A DNA stretch of 64,000 nucleotides, from assembly GCA_002418835.1 (NCBI GenBank), contig DIEX01000020.1, positions 74,783-138,782 of the forward strand, in the 5' to 3' direction. The position numbers were made by a program, and so were the translations under genes. The stretch's first letter is position 1, and every line of letters begins with the position of its first letter. Below, one piece after another: positions 25,652 through 34,425 of the stretch. The notes under the pieces were generated by a model that saw nothing but the letters and a program-made list of their open reading frames with translations, was not told the DNA's origin and ran no database searches. The stretch is from Spirochaetia bacterium UBA5763 (GTDB taxonomy: Bacteria; Spirochaetota; UBA4802; UBA5550).

Positions 25652-25838
25652 TGTCATTCCGGTTTTGCATCATCAGTTCGTGCAAATACCGGAATCTCAT
25701 AGAGCAATATTATGAGATACCGGCATTCTACCCCAAGGGTACTTCTTCGCTACGCTCAGGGCGCGCACGCTACAGCCGGTATGACAGAAAACTAAATTTA
25801 TAGCTTGGCACTAAAAACTATCTTTAGGAATAAACATT
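25652..25838 (+). repeat. double-stem palindromic element
   Basis: Core 25652-25786 runs TGTCATTCCGG...CCGGTATGACA with inner arms ATCTCAT and ATGAGAT. Its right half is enlarged by an insert CCCCAAGGGTACTTCTTCGC... that also occurs at 53.4 and 54.2 kb. The right flank to 25838 ends in TTTAGGAATAAACATT as in the copies at 15.7 and 33.9 kb. It fills most of a 341-bp gap. Confidence 0.8.
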
Positions 25839-25853
25839 AATAATTCATATACT

Positions 25854-27560
25854 TTACACCTTAAATCTCGCTACCTTTTCATTCAGCTCTTCAGCCATTC
25901 CGGATATATCTTCAGCGCTGGCGGCAATCTCCCCCGCCCCTGTTGTTACTGTTCCGGTGTACTGGTCGATATGGGTAATTGACAGAGTTATTGCGTCAAG
26001 GGCACTCTTCTGGTCGGAAGCTATATCCTTAATCTCCATAGCACGGACAAATATGTCTCCGGAGTTATCCCGCACCATCTCCGCAGTGCCCAGCTGTTCA
26101 TTCGCAACAACACTGATTGCCATTATTTCGCTCTTCATCTTTTCAACGCCTGCAATTATCTGATTCAGAATGCCTGTCGTGGCTTCCAGGTTCTTCATCT
26201 CCAGTGATATCTCCTGGCTGTTCCCTTTTATAAGTGAATCAATATTTTTTGTTGAGTCAGCAGTCTGTTCTGCAAGTTTTGATATTTCCTCTGCAACAAC
26301 AGCAAAACCCTTACCCGCCTCACCTGCACGGGCTGCCTCAATTGCCGCGTTCAATGAAAGAAGGTTTATCCTGTCGGAGATATCATTTATTATTGCTATA
26401 ATCCCTATCATGTCATTGGAGCTTTTCATCACCCTGTTCATAGACTGGTTCATTGTGGAGATCGACTCCCCTCCGTCATTGGCATGCTGTTCTACTGTTT
26501 TTGAAAGGGAGAGTGTTTTCTCTGCCTGTGTATTCACGGTCTGAATCCCTTTGTAAAGATTTTCAATAAGCTTCCGGAGAGATTCAAAGAGCTGCATCTG
26601 TTCACTTGTGAGCATTGTAACACGCTGAATCAGGTCAGTAATTGTACTGGCGGTGTATGCAGCTTCATTTGTTATATCAGTCTTTGTCTGAGCAAGGTTC
26701 ATACTTATTGCGGTAAACTGCTCCGACGCTGCTGCAAGCCTGTGCGATATATCTCCAATATCAGTAATTATTTTCTGGGAGGCGTTAACAAATTTATTGA
26801 AACTCATGGCAAGGGTACCAACTTCATCTGAACCTGAAACAGAAGTTCTCTTTGTAAGGTCAGCACTGTCAGTTATATCAGTTACATCACTGATAATCTG
26901 CGTGATAGGAGTTATAATTACTCCCCGCAGACGGTAGACAACACCGAATATAATAACTACAAGAATTCCGAGTATAGCTGCCAGCACAATCCATGCTTTT
27001 CTTATTGTCGCTTTAACAACATCTATACTATAATCGACACCTATAGCAAAAACGACTTTGCCTGAACTGTCCTTTACAGGAAAAAATACAGAACGGAATG
27101 AACCCCACTGATCCGAGTACTCCTCCATTCCGGGTTCCCCGGTGTTCCAGGCCTTCTCAAGTGAAGGGGGAAAATCATCGTAAGGAGTCAGAAATGTATC
27201 TTCATAATCCTCATCCACGGAGTCAACATTACCTGTATCATGAATGAATATATATTTCCCGTCAGTTTTAATCATTGAATATATATATTTAAAGCCGAAA
27301 GCCCTCTCCAGATTCTTAAGATAGAGAAGTGTCTGAGTAAAAAGCTCCTGTTGCTGGAATCCAGGATCATTTGCTTTGATTATTAAAGCAGGGTCTATAC
27401 CTTTAGCAGAGAGGGCCGCTCCGATCAGCAGTTTATCGTTGATTCCCTTTTCAAGTTCAATACGGTACCTCTGAAAAAAGAAGCCTACGGATATTAAAGA
27501 CGTCACAAGGAGAGATATGCCGAAATAGAAATAAAGTCTGCTTTTTATTGTTATTATCAT
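25854..27560 (-). CDS. methyl-accepting chemotaxis protein with periplasmic sensor
   Basis: 568 aa. TM1 (about 8-28), a periplasmic Cache-like domain (about 30-185; YKYIYSMIKTDGKYIFIHDTG, VFFPVKDSSGKVVFAIGVDYS), TM2 (about 192-215), HAMP (about 215-270), and a cytoplasmic signalling domain with the conserved hairpin tip DRINLLSLNAAIEAARAGEAG. The VFAIGVDYS end of the sensor is typical of Cache receptors for small molecules. No CheBR pentapeptide is visible at the C terminus (ends EKVARFKV). It transmits ligand binding to CheA. No che genes lie in the window, so this is an orphan receptor. It is preceded by a hairpin and followed by a repeat element. Confidence 0.92.
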   Translation of the reverse strand: MIITIKSRLYFYFGISLLVTSLISVGFFFQRYRIELEKGINDKLLIGAALSAKGIDPALIIKANDPGFQQQELFTQTLLYLKNLERAFGFKYIYSMIKTDGKYIFIHDTGNVDSVDEDYEDTFLTPYDDFPPSLEKAWNTGEPGMEEYSDQWGSFRSVFFPVKDSSGKVVFAIGVDYSIDVVKATIRKAWIVLAAILGILVVIIFGVVYRLRGVIITPITQIISDVTDITDSADLTKRTSVSGSDEVGTLAMSFNKFVNASQKIITDIGDISHRLAAASEQFTAISMNLAQTKTDITNEAAYTASTITDLIQRVTMLTSEQMQLFESLRKLIENLYKGIQTVNTQAEKTLSLSKTVEQHANDGGESISTMNQSMNRVMKSSNDMIGIIAIINDISDRINLLSLNAAIEAARAGEAGKGFAVVAEEISKLAEQTADSTKNIDSLIKGNSQEISLEMKNLEATTGILNQIIAGVEKMKSEIMAISVVANEQLGTAEMVRDNSGDIFVRAMEIKDIASDQKSALDAITLSITHIDQYTGTVTTGAGEIAASAEDISGMAEELNEKVARFKV

Positions 27561-27663
27561 ATTGACCTGCTATCTGCTTTATAAAAATTAATCAACGGAT
27601 TCCATGGTTTAAAAATATATATAATTCTTATAATAATCAAGTCAGGTTGACTAACTGAGATAA

Positions 27664-27692
27664 ATCCTGCGGTTTCATTAAACCGGCAGGAT
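27664..27692 (-). terminator. hairpin upstream of the chemoreceptor gene
   Basis: ATCCTGC-GGTTT (27664-27675) pairs with AAACC-g-GCAGGAT (27680-27692). It lies in the 264-bp gap between the Lys-rich mini-protein gene and the chemoreceptor gene. Either a second terminator or a leader structure. Confidence 0.45.
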
Positions 27693-27781
27693 ACAGGATT
27701 TAAAGCAGCAGGAGTAAATTACAGTTGCAGCAGAGAAAGGGTTTTCAATTACAGCATAATACTGATATTTTTATAAGCAGG

Positions 27782-27806
27782 CGCAGACGCCGGGACGACG
27801 TCTGCG
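27782..27806 (-). terminator. hairpin after the Lys-rich mini-protein gene
   Basis: CGCAGACG (27782-27789) pairs perfectly with CGTCTGCG (27799-27806). It begins 18 bp past the stop. There is no T-run. Confidence 0.5.
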
Positions 27807-27824
27807 GAAAGGAATGATGTTTTA

Positions 27825-27932
27825 TCAGGCTTTTTTGGCCGCTTTCTCCTTTTTCTCTTTTCTCTTTTCTTTAATTGTTTTTTCCGGCTTCTTCTTCTCT
27901 TCAGATTTAGCCTTATCTTTACCTTTTGCCAT
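27825..27932 (-). CDS. 35-aa lysine-rich mini-protein
   Basis: A short reading frame beginning MAKGKDKAKSEEKKKPEK and ending EKKEKAAKKA: 17 of its 35 residues are lysine, with glutamates between them. An AGAGG ribosome-binding site sits 6 bp before the ATG, and a hairpin follows the stop. The composition suggests a highly charged helix, like histone-H1-tail or ribosome/nucleic-acid-binding micropeptides. A longer overlapping frame (27749-27946) reads through the same bases as an Arg/Lys string. Its ATG would use the ribosome-binding site of this gene as codons, so I prefer the short frame. Function unknown. Confidence 0.55.
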   Translation of the reverse strand: MAKGKDKAKSEEKKKPEKTIKEKRKEKKEKAAKKA

Positions 27933-28073
27933 ATAAAACCTCTCATTCTAAAAAATTTATAGTATAATAATAAACAATGTAGTTATTCTGTCAATCAGTG
28001 ATTTGCAAATATCTTAAATCCTTGACAGTATATATAATATCTTCAGAAAGTACTGGAAAAAAAGGGGGAATCT

Positions 28074-28493
28074 ATGCCGGAATGCAGTTGTGAAAAATGT
28101 GTCAGCGCCTGTAAAAACGATCCCGGGAGGCTCATACCGGAGGATCTCCCTAAATTAGCTGAATTCCTGGACCTCTCAGTTGAAGAACTTATTATCAGCT
28201 CCCTGGTCATGATTCCCCTGTCAAAGAAACCTGAAGTTTACGCCTTTGCACCTGCCAAAATGAAGGGTAAACGTCTTCTGGCAAAACCAGGTACAGTTGT
28301 CCCTGACTATTACACAAAAGAACGCGGAACGTGCATTTTTCTTGATGAAAAAGGATTATGCACAATTCAGGATGTTAAACCCTTTGAATGCGGCGCGTAC
28401 ATGGGATGCAAACATACATTCATGGGTAAACCGTATAAAGAGAGACAGGTGGAGGAATATTTCCTGATGAAATGGAAAAAATACAGAAAATAA
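28074..28493 (+). CDS. YkgJ-type cysteine-cluster protein
   Basis: 139 aa, soluble. Cysteines cluster at the N terminus (CSCEKCVSAC) and again in GTCIFLDEKGLCTIQDVKPFECGAYMGC, the layout of the YkgJ family (zinc- or iron-binding, formerly UPF0153). The YxKERGTCIFLD...GLCTIQDVKPFEC core is strongly conserved in that family. The function is not settled; metal binding is expected. Start at 28074 follows a GGGGGAA ribosome-binding site. The AraC-type gene begins 40 bp downstream on the same strand and may be co-transcribed. Confidence 0.85.
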   Translation: MPECSCEKCVSACKNDPGRLIPEDLPKLAEFLDLSVEELIISSLVMIPLSKKPEVYAFAPAKMKGKRLLAKPGTVVPDYYTKERGTCIFLDEKGLCTIQDVKPFECGAYMGCKHTFMGKPYKERQVEEYFLMKWKKYRK

Positions 28494-28533
28494 TTCCGCT
28501 TGACTAAGAGTTAAATCCCTATATAAATCCGCT

Positions 28534-29628
28534 ATGCTTTTAGAGATAGAGACATTCATCACCCTTTTAGGGGGAGCAATGGGGCTCCTTGCAGCCATAG
28601 GGCAGCTTCTTATCCCGGATAAAAGGAGCGAGAATTATAACCTCGCTGCACTATCCTTTGCCCTGGGCCTTCTCCTTTTCCAGAATGTGGCTGTGTTCAC
28701 CGGTTACTGCATAAACCATCAGTGGACACTGATTTATCACATGACACTCATCTGGATACAGGCGCCGCTTCTCTATCTTGCATATTTTTATCTCACAAAC
28801 ACCGAGGATAAATATCCGGAAAGAATATACAGGTTTTTTATACCCAGCATTATAGCTTTCCTGCTGGATACTGTTTCTATTATCGCTTACCTGACGGGGC
28901 ACCTGCCGAACCTGCTCTGGATTTTCCATGATGATACACCGTCATGGCTTGTACTGAAAAAGTATCTCCTCATGGCCGGTACTCTTCAGATTATAATCTA
29001 TCTTATTGTATTCCTGCTGAAGATGCTTCCGGCATGGAAGTTCAGTGAGAGGAACAGCATACTCTCTGTCACCATATCTTATTCATTTTCTTCACTCATT
29101 GCCACTACAATACTTATTCTGGGATATACCACTGTAAATGTCCAGTATCTCAAAACAGCGGCACTCATTGCGGCAGTGGGACTAATTATAATTTATCCCC
29201 TGGGGCAGAGATACCACAGGTTTTTCCAGATACTCCGTACAGAGGTGAAAAAGGAGAAGTATAAAAAATCCCTTCTTGAAGGGAGGGACGTAACCCCTGT
29301 AATGAATCAGCTCATACTGCTGATGGATGAACAGAAGCTGTACAGAGATGAAAATCTGACGCTGAAAAATCTCGCAGACTGCGTTACTATGACTCCGCAT
29401 CAGCTTTCTCAGCTCCTTAACGACAGATTAAATACAAACTTCAGCAGCTTTGTAAACAGGTACCGTGTAACCGAAGCTGAGCAGATACTCATAGAGAAAC
29501 CTGACAGACCGGTACTGGCAATAGCCTTTGATGTAGGATTCAACAACAAGACAAGTTTCTACGATGCCTTTTCCAGATTCAACGGCATCAGCCCCCACAA
29601 GTTCCGCAAGGATAAACTCAAAAATTAA
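28534..29628 (+). CDS. membrane-anchored AraC-family regulator
   Basis: 364 aa. Residues 1-230 hold about seven hydrophobic spans (LLGGAMGLLAAIGQLLI, LALGLLLFQNVAVFTGY, MTLIWIQAPLLYLAYFYL and so on). The C-terminal 100 residues are an AraC double helix-turn-helix: NLTLKNLADCVTMTPHQLSQLLN, then RVTEAEQILIEKPDRPVLAIAFDVGFNNKTSFYDAFSRFNGISPHKFRK. The GFNNKTSFYDAFSR helix is the family signature. Membrane-bound AraC proteins of this layout occur widely in Leptospira and Bacteroidetes; they sense an envelope or membrane signal. Its targets may include the divergently read or downstream genes. Two copies of GGATT(T/C)ATAATCC lie right after it. Confidence 0.9.
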   Translation: MLLEIETFITLLGGAMGLLAAIGQLLIPDKRSENYNLAALSFALGLLLFQNVAVFTGYCINHQWTLIYHMTLIWIQAPLLYLAYFYLTNTEDKYPERIYRFFIPSIIAFLLDTVSIIAYLTGHLPNLLWIFHDDTPSWLVLKKYLLMAGTLQIIIYLIVFLLKMLPAWKFSERNSILSVTISYSFSSLIATTILILGYTTVNVQYLKTAALIAAVGLIIIYPLGQRYHRFFQILRTEVKKEKYKKSLLEGRDVTPVMNQLILLMDEQKLYRDENLTLKNLADCVTMTPHQLSQLLNDRLNTNFSSFVNRYRVTEAEQILIEKPDRPVLAIAFDVGFNNKTSFYDAFSRFNGISPHKFRKDKLKN

Positions 29629-30029
29629 ATTTCCGGATTTATAATCCCGTCCTTTCTGCGTCAATGAACATCAGTTAAACAGAGTACTGACACATCCCGT
29701 TGCTTTTCCGGATTCATAATCCGTACCCCTTTTTTTTTCCGTAAAGATATATCCTGTCGATCCTCTCTTCATTTTAAGCTAACCTCCGGCTATCAAGAAA
29801 ATGGAGGTATAAGAGGAAGTTCACAACACAAATATGAGACTTATTATTACGGTAAAGCTTTGCAGATAGTTATTCATTGGGAACGAATTCAGCAGATTTT
29901 ATTAATCAATTGTACACAGATTCCGCTCCAGCCAACCGGAATTTAAAAAAGATTTCATTCCCTGAATAACTATCAAAAGCGAAACCGGTTGTTCTTTTAA
30001 GTATTCAACAGAAAAATAAAGGAGAAATA
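29629..30029. other. 401-bp intergenic region with a repeated inverted motif
   Basis: Holds two copies of GGATT(T/C)ATAATCC (29635-29647 and 29710-29722), 75 bp apart, each an inverted repeat GGATT-N3-AATCC. The remainder has no reading frame I can support. The ribosome-binding site GGAG (30021-30024) serves the oleate hydratase gene. The repeated motif could be an operator for the upstream AraC protein. Confidence 0.4.
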
Positions 30030-31715
30030 ATGAGGATGAAAACATTGCATGAAAAGTTATTATCAATGTTTCTTGTAATAGCAGTTGCGGCTTTAACTTC
30101 ATGCGGCGACAAAAAAAACGCGAAAAACAGTATCCCCCGTGAAAATGCTCAGGCATATATTGTAGGGGGCGGTGTAGCAGGCCTTGCAGCAGCAGCATTC
30201 CTTATAAGGGACGGTAAAGTCCCCGGAAAGAATATTCATATTATAGAAGAACTTAAAGTTAATGGCGGAGCCTGTGACGGTACAGGTGACCCTGATAAGC
30301 ACTACGTTATACGGGGAGGAAGGATGATGAATCTCCCCACTTATGAAACAACATGGGAAATGCTTAAGGATATCCCCTCAATTTATACTCCGGGGAAATC
30401 GGTTTACCAGGAGATCAAGGAGTTCAATGACATGATCAAAACTGATGCAAGGGCAAGGGTCATTGATAAGGACAAAAACAAACTGGATGCCACAAAAATG
30501 GACTTCAACTGGCGCGACAGATGGGATATGATCAGGCTCGGTGTAATGTCAGAAGAGGCATGCGGAGATAAGAAGATCAATGAATTCTTCTCACCTCATT
30601 TTTTCAATACAACATTCTGGTACATGTGGTCAACAACTTTCGCGTTCCAGCCATGGCACAGCCTTCTTGAATTTAAAAGATACAACGACAGGTTTATCCA
30701 TGAGTTCCCCAGAATCAATACACTTGAAGGTGTTGCACGGACTCCATACAACCAGTATGACTCACTTGTACTCCCGATGCAGAAATGGCTCGAAGCACAT
30801 GGAGTAAACTTTGTAATGGGCACAAAAGTTACCAACATGAGCTTTAAAAAAGATACAAAAGAGACCACAGTTGAAAAAATACATTATACACAGGAGGGGA
30901 AAGGTGGCGAATTCAAACTCAGGGAAGGTGACATTGTTATAGCAACAATAGGCTCCATGACTTCGGATTCTTCACTGGGTTCAATGAATACTCCTGCTAA
31001 ACTTATAACAGGCCATAAGGACGGTGGATGGTCTCTATGGAAAACCCTTGCAAAGGATCGCCCTGAATTCGGCAATCCTTCAAAATTCTGCGATCACATT
31101 GATGAATCAAAATGGTTCTCCTATACTGTAACTCTCAGGGACCCGCTTCTCATCAATAAAATAGCTGAGTGGTCCGGAAACGAACCGGGAACCGGAGCAC
31201 TGGTTACTTTCAAAGATTCAAACTGGTACCATTCAATTGTTGTTGCGTACCAGCCGCATTTCAGAAATCAACCTGACAACATCAAGGTCTTCTGGGGATA
31301 CGGACTCTTCCCGGATAAAACCGGAAACTATGTGAAAAAGAGGATGTCTGACTGCACAGGTGAGGAGATACTCACTGAGCTTGTTTATACATTAAAAATG
31401 GAAAAACATCTTCCGGAGATACTCAAGTCAGCAACAGTTATCCCATGCATGATGCCATATATCACAGCGCAGTTTGAAATGAGAAAGCCGGGAGACAGAC
31501 CCCTTGTTGTGCCTGAAGGTTCAACCAACCTCGCTTTTATCGGCCAGTTTGCCGAAATTCCGGAGGATGTAGTTTTCACAGTTGAATACTCTTTCAGAAC
31601 AGCGGCAACAGCAGTATATCAGCTTCTCGGCATAGATAAAGAACCACCTGCGATTTACAAAGGCGGGCACGAGATAGGCGTTCTCTGGGACGCAGCCTGG
31701 ACACTATTCAGATAA
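30030..31715 (+). CDS. oleate hydratase-like flavoenzyme with lipoprotein signal
   Basis: 561 aa. The chain is oleate hydratase-like: AYIVGGGVAGLAAAAFLIRDG (FAD site), NIHIIEELKVNGGACDGTGDPDKHYVIRGGRMMN, TTFAFQPWHSLLEF and the C-terminal GQFAEIPEDVVFTVEYSFRTA. Oleate hydratases add water to the 9,10 double bond of unsaturated fatty acids, using FAD as a structural cofactor. Unusual: the first 29 residues form a lipoprotein signal (hydrophobic MFLVIAVAALTSC, lipobox LTSC with C25), placing the enzyme on the envelope instead of in the cytoplasm. Known members are cytosolic or peripheral. The start at 30030 has GGAG 5 bp upstream. A perfect 16-bp-stem hairpin follows. FAD loading before export would be needed. 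Confidence 0.88.
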   Translation: MRMKTLHEKLLSMFLVIAVAALTSCGDKKNAKNSIPRENAQAYIVGGGVAGLAAAAFLIRDGKVPGKNIHIIEELKVNGGACDGTGDPDKHYVIRGGRMMNLPTYETTWEMLKDIPSIYTPGKSVYQEIKEFNDMIKTDARARVIDKDKNKLDATKMDFNWRDRWDMIRLGVMSEEACGDKKINEFFSPHFFNTTFWYMWSTTFAFQPWHSLLEFKRYNDRFIHEFPRINTLEGVARTPYNQYDSLVLPMQKWLEAHGVNFVMGTKVTNMSFKKDTKETTVEKIHYTQEGKGGEFKLREGDIVIATIGSMTSDSSLGSMNTPAKLITGHKDGGWSLWKTLAKDRPEFGNPSKFCDHIDESKWFSYTVTLRDPLLINKIAEWSGNEPGTGALVTFKDSNWYHSIVVAYQPHFRNQPDNIKVFWGYGLFPDKTGNYVKKRMSDCTGEEILTELVYTLKMEKHLPEILKSATVIPCMMPYITAQFEMRKPGDRPLVVPEGSTNLAFIGQFAEIPEDVVFTVEYSFRTAATAVYQLLGIDKEPPAIYKGGHEIGVLWDAAWTLFR

Positions 31716-31724
31716 AAAATGAAT

Positions 31725-31758
31725 TATGATGAAAGCAGCACATGCTGCTTTCATCATA
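31725..31758 (+). terminator. long perfect hairpin after the oleate hydratase gene
   Basis: TATGATGAAAGCAGCA (31725-31740) pairs perfectly with TGCTGCTTTCATCATA (31743-31758) around a two-base loop. It ends 12 bp before the MATE start. No T-run, but position and a 16-bp stem suggest termination or mRNA protection. Confidence 0.6.
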
Positions 31759-31770
31759 TAATAGAACACC

Positions 31771-33189
31771 ATGAACAGGGTACACCGCATAGGACATGAG
31801 CCCACACCAAAACTCCTTGCGGAGTTTTCTCTTCCGGCTGTTATTGCCATACTCGTTCAGTCCTCCTACAGTATCATTGACCGCATTTTTATCGGCAACG
31901 GCGCGGGTACAGAGGCCATCAGCGGTATAACGGTATGCTTCCCTGTAATCGCGATCTTCATGGCATTCAGCATGCTTATCGGCATAGGGGGAGCAACTCT
32001 ATATTCAATCAAAGCAGGTGAAGGGGGGAAAGATGAATGTATTAAAATTCTGCATAACACATTCATCCTTCTTGCTTTAATCTCCGCTGTTTTAAGCATA
32101 ACAACTGCTGTTTTCCTGAGGGAGATATTGGCTTTATCAGGGGGATCGGGAGCAGCACTACTTCATGGTGAAAAATATCTCGGCATTCTGCTCATAGGGC
32201 TCCCCTTTCAGACAACGGGCTTCGGGATGAATAATTTTATCCGCTCCGAAGGGAGGCCGGGGATTGCCATGTCCACAATGATTACCGGTGCTGTAATCAA
32301 CACAATTCTCACGCCTCTATTTATCTTCCGCCTCGGAATGGGGATTGAAGGTGCTGCCATCAGTACTGTTATCGCACAGTCAGTCTCATTCCTGCGGGTC
32401 ATGCGCTATTTCATATCAGGGGGGAGTATAACCGGCTTGCGGCTCTGCAAACTTAAGATGTCTGCTGGGCTCACGCTGTGTACTGTATATACCGGTTCCG
32501 GTCCATTCATAATGCAGATCGGTGCATGTATTACAGCATCATTCTATAACCATCAGCTTATGGCTTACGGCGATGAACTCTCAGTTTCCATATATGGAAT
32601 CATCCACTGCATCACTGTTTTTATACTGATACCTGCCATCGGCATAAGCCGGGGAGCACAGCCCCTCATGGGGTATAATTCCGGCAAAGGTGATACAGCC
32701 AGAACAGAAAAAATATTAAAAGAATCAATCACCACATCAGTATTAATCATAACAGCGGGATTTATACCGGTAATGGCTATGCCGGGGAGTATAATAAGCA
32801 TATTCAATTCTGCGGACAACCTCCTTGTTATTGAAGGGAGCGAAGCCATGAGGATATCCCTTGCTCTCCTCCCCCTTTCAGTTCTGCATATATGCGCATC
32901 GGGATACTTCCTTGCCATTGGTGAAGCGAAAAAATCCGCTTTGCTTACATTTGCGCGGCAGATTCTTTTTCTTGTACCTGCGGTAATATTACTCCCGTCA
33001 GTTTATGGGATTAAAGGGATATGGCTGGCAGCCCCTGTTTCAGATTTCTGCTCATTTATATTTTCTTTATATCTTTTATTTAAAAAACCCTTTGAACAAA
33101 AAATAATAAACAGGAACACTTTTTTTTGCTTTCAATTATTCCGGCAGTCTATTATAAATATAAAAAATTTATTACGAGGTATGCAATGA
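31771..33189 (+). CDS. MATE-family efflux transporter
   Basis: 472 aa with about twelve membrane spans. The two six-span halves show the MATE pattern (KLLAEFSLPAVIAILVQSSYSIIDRIFIGN near the N terminus; MGYNSGKGDTARTEKILKESITTSVLIITAG at the start of the second half). MATE proteins expel cationic drugs and metabolites by Na+ or H+ antiport; the substrate here is unknown. The C-terminal 30 residues beyond the last span are basic. The stop overlaps the start of the next gene (ATGA at 33186-33189), so the lipoprotein gene downstream is translationally coupled. Confidence 0.92.
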   Translation: MNRVHRIGHEPTPKLLAEFSLPAVIAILVQSSYSIIDRIFIGNGAGTEAISGITVCFPVIAIFMAFSMLIGIGGATLYSIKAGEGGKDECIKILHNTFILLALISAVLSITTAVFLREILALSGGSGAALLHGEKYLGILLIGLPFQTTGFGMNNFIRSEGRPGIAMSTMITGAVINTILTPLFIFRLGMGIEGAAISTVIAQSVSFLRVMRYFISGGSITGLRLCKLKMSAGLTLCTVYTGSGPFIMQIGACITASFYNHQLMAYGDELSVSIYGIIHCITVFILIPAIGISRGAQPLMGYNSGKGDTARTEKILKESITTSVLIITAGFIPVMAMPGSIISIFNSADNLLVIEGSEAMRISLALLPLSVLHICASGYFLAIGEAKKSALLTFARQILFLVPAVILLPSVYGIKGIWLAAPVSDFCSFIFSLYLLFKKPFEQKIINRNTFFCFQLFRQSIINIKNLLRGMQ

Positions 33190-33842
33190 AAAAGTTTATT
33201 ACAATTATCCTTGCGCTTGCAGTAACATCATTTTTCGCAGGTTGCAAAAAAGATTCAGGCGGAATTTCCGGTGATAAAAAATATGAGATAAAAGCAGGAT
33301 CTTATACATATTCAATTCCTCTTCCGGGACTGGGGCCTGTTGAAACAACAACTTATTTTGATGATTACGGCGCAAAAGAATGTATCGAAACAAAAACAGA
33401 AATTAAAATGTTCGGACAGGTAATCAAACAGCATTCAAGAACAATAACAAAAGACGGATACTCATATAGTCTTGATCTGGAAAGTAAAACAGGTACAAAA
33501 ATGAAAATTGATGATGCCATGACTCCGGACATGAAAGCAGGTTTTGCAGCAATGGCAGTGGCGATGAAAGATTCCATTAAAATCAAGGAACTGGGCACAG
33601 AGGATTTCCTCGGCAAATCATGCCGCAAAATTGAAGTATCAATGGCTGACGGCAAATCCGCTGGTGTATACTGGCTCTGGAAAAACATATCTCTTAAGAT
33701 GGAAACAAAAGATCCTTCAACAGGTAAAGGTTTCACAATGGCTGCAACAAAAGTTGAGGAGCTTTCAAGTGTCCCTTCTGAGATGTTCGCAATTCCTTCT
33801 GATATAAAGATAACTGAAACAAAGATGCCGAAGATGGATTAA
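33186..33842 (+). CDS. lipoprotein of unknown function
   Basis: 218 aa starting MKKFITIILALAVTSFFAGCKK, a signal peptide with lipobox FAGC (C20). The mature part is beta-rich and soluble (YEIKAGSYTYSIPLPG, LGTEDFLGKSCRKIEVSMADGKSAGVYWLWKNI, then PSEMFAIPSDIKITE). The KSCRKIEV...YWLWKNISLKMET region resembles outer-membrane lipid-carrier-type (LolA/DUF4412-like) proteins only loosely. ATG start at 33186 with CGAGGT 5 bp upstream; the longer frame from 33126 is inside the MATE gene. The overlap with the MATE gene implies co-expression. A good terminator follows. Confidence 0.75.
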   Translation: MKKFITIILALAVTSFFAGCKKDSGGISGDKKYEIKAGSYTYSIPLPGLGPVETTTYFDDYGAKECIETKTEIKMFGQVIKQHSRTITKDGYSYSLDLESKTGTKMKIDDAMTPDMKAGFAAMAVAMKDSIKIKELGTEDFLGKSCRKIEVSMADGKSAGVYWLWKNISLKMETKDPSTGKGFTMAATKVEELSSVPSEMFAIPSDIKITETKMPKMD

Positions 33843-33866
33843 AAGATAAGAGCTTTAGCCGGTTAG

Positions 33867-33900
33867 AAAAGACAGCCGTTAATCAAAGGGCTGTCTTTTT
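33867..33900 (+). terminator. intrinsic terminator after the lipoprotein gene
   Basis: AAAAGACAGCC (33867-33877) pairs with GGGCTGTCTTTT (33888-33899), and is followed by a T-rich run. It closes the MATE-lipoprotein unit. Confidence 0.85.
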
Positions 33901-33915
33901 ATTTTTACTTTATTT

Positions 33916-34150
33916 CAGTAATAATTCCTAAAAGAATTATAAAGTTAAAAAGCTCTAAAAAGTAACTATAGTATATAATTATTATAAGCTCAAAATTTTG
34001 TCATTCCGGTTTTGCATCTTCAGTTTGTGCAAATACCGGAATCTCATAGATTGGTATTATGAGATACCGGCATTCCGCTTCGCTACAGCCGGTATGACAG
34101 AAATTATATTTATAGCTTTGCACTAAAAACTATCTTTAGGAATAAACATT
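33916..34150 (+). repeat. double-stem palindromic element, long form
   Basis: Core 33999-34099 is bounded by TGTCATTCCGG and CCGGTATGACA with inner arms ATCTCAT/ATGAGAT. With its flanks it is the near-exact reverse complement of 15709-15944. Terminal inverted repeats contain ATTCCTAAA. It fills much of the 583-bp gap 33843-34425. Confidence 0.85.
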
Positions 34151-34269
34151 GACTTTATTTAAATTTTTGTTGACTGGAAAGTGTATATTTTCAATCCTCC
34201 ATCCGGTTTTAAGAATATATCCGGCTTGATAGATAAGTGATTGATGCATCCTGCTTCGTGACTGCGCTG

Positions 34270-34365
34270 CCGGAATCTTGAGGTAAATAATAATTATCCT
34301 GTTTTCAGGAATAAATTTCTAACATTAAGATTCCGGTATTGCCATAAGGGCAAACCGGAATGACG
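34270..34365 (+). repeat. decayed double-stem element (ATCTTNA arm type)
   Basis: Left part CCGGAATCTTGAGG, right part AAGATTCCGGTATT...AAACCGGAATGACG. The left TGTCAT end is lost. Related to the copy at 52639-52756, which has the same AAGATTCCGG inner arm. Confidence 0.6.
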
Positions 34366-34425
34366 AAAAGTAAAAAAATTGAATCGTTAATTGCTATATC
34401 TGATAAAATATTATAAAAGACTGTA

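Noticed and set aside
27749..27946. 65-aa basic ORF on the minus strand
   Set aside because: Its ATG and first codons lie in the ribosome-binding site of the 35-aa Lys-rich frame, and its Arg/Lys run is a frame-shifted reading of the same lysine codons.
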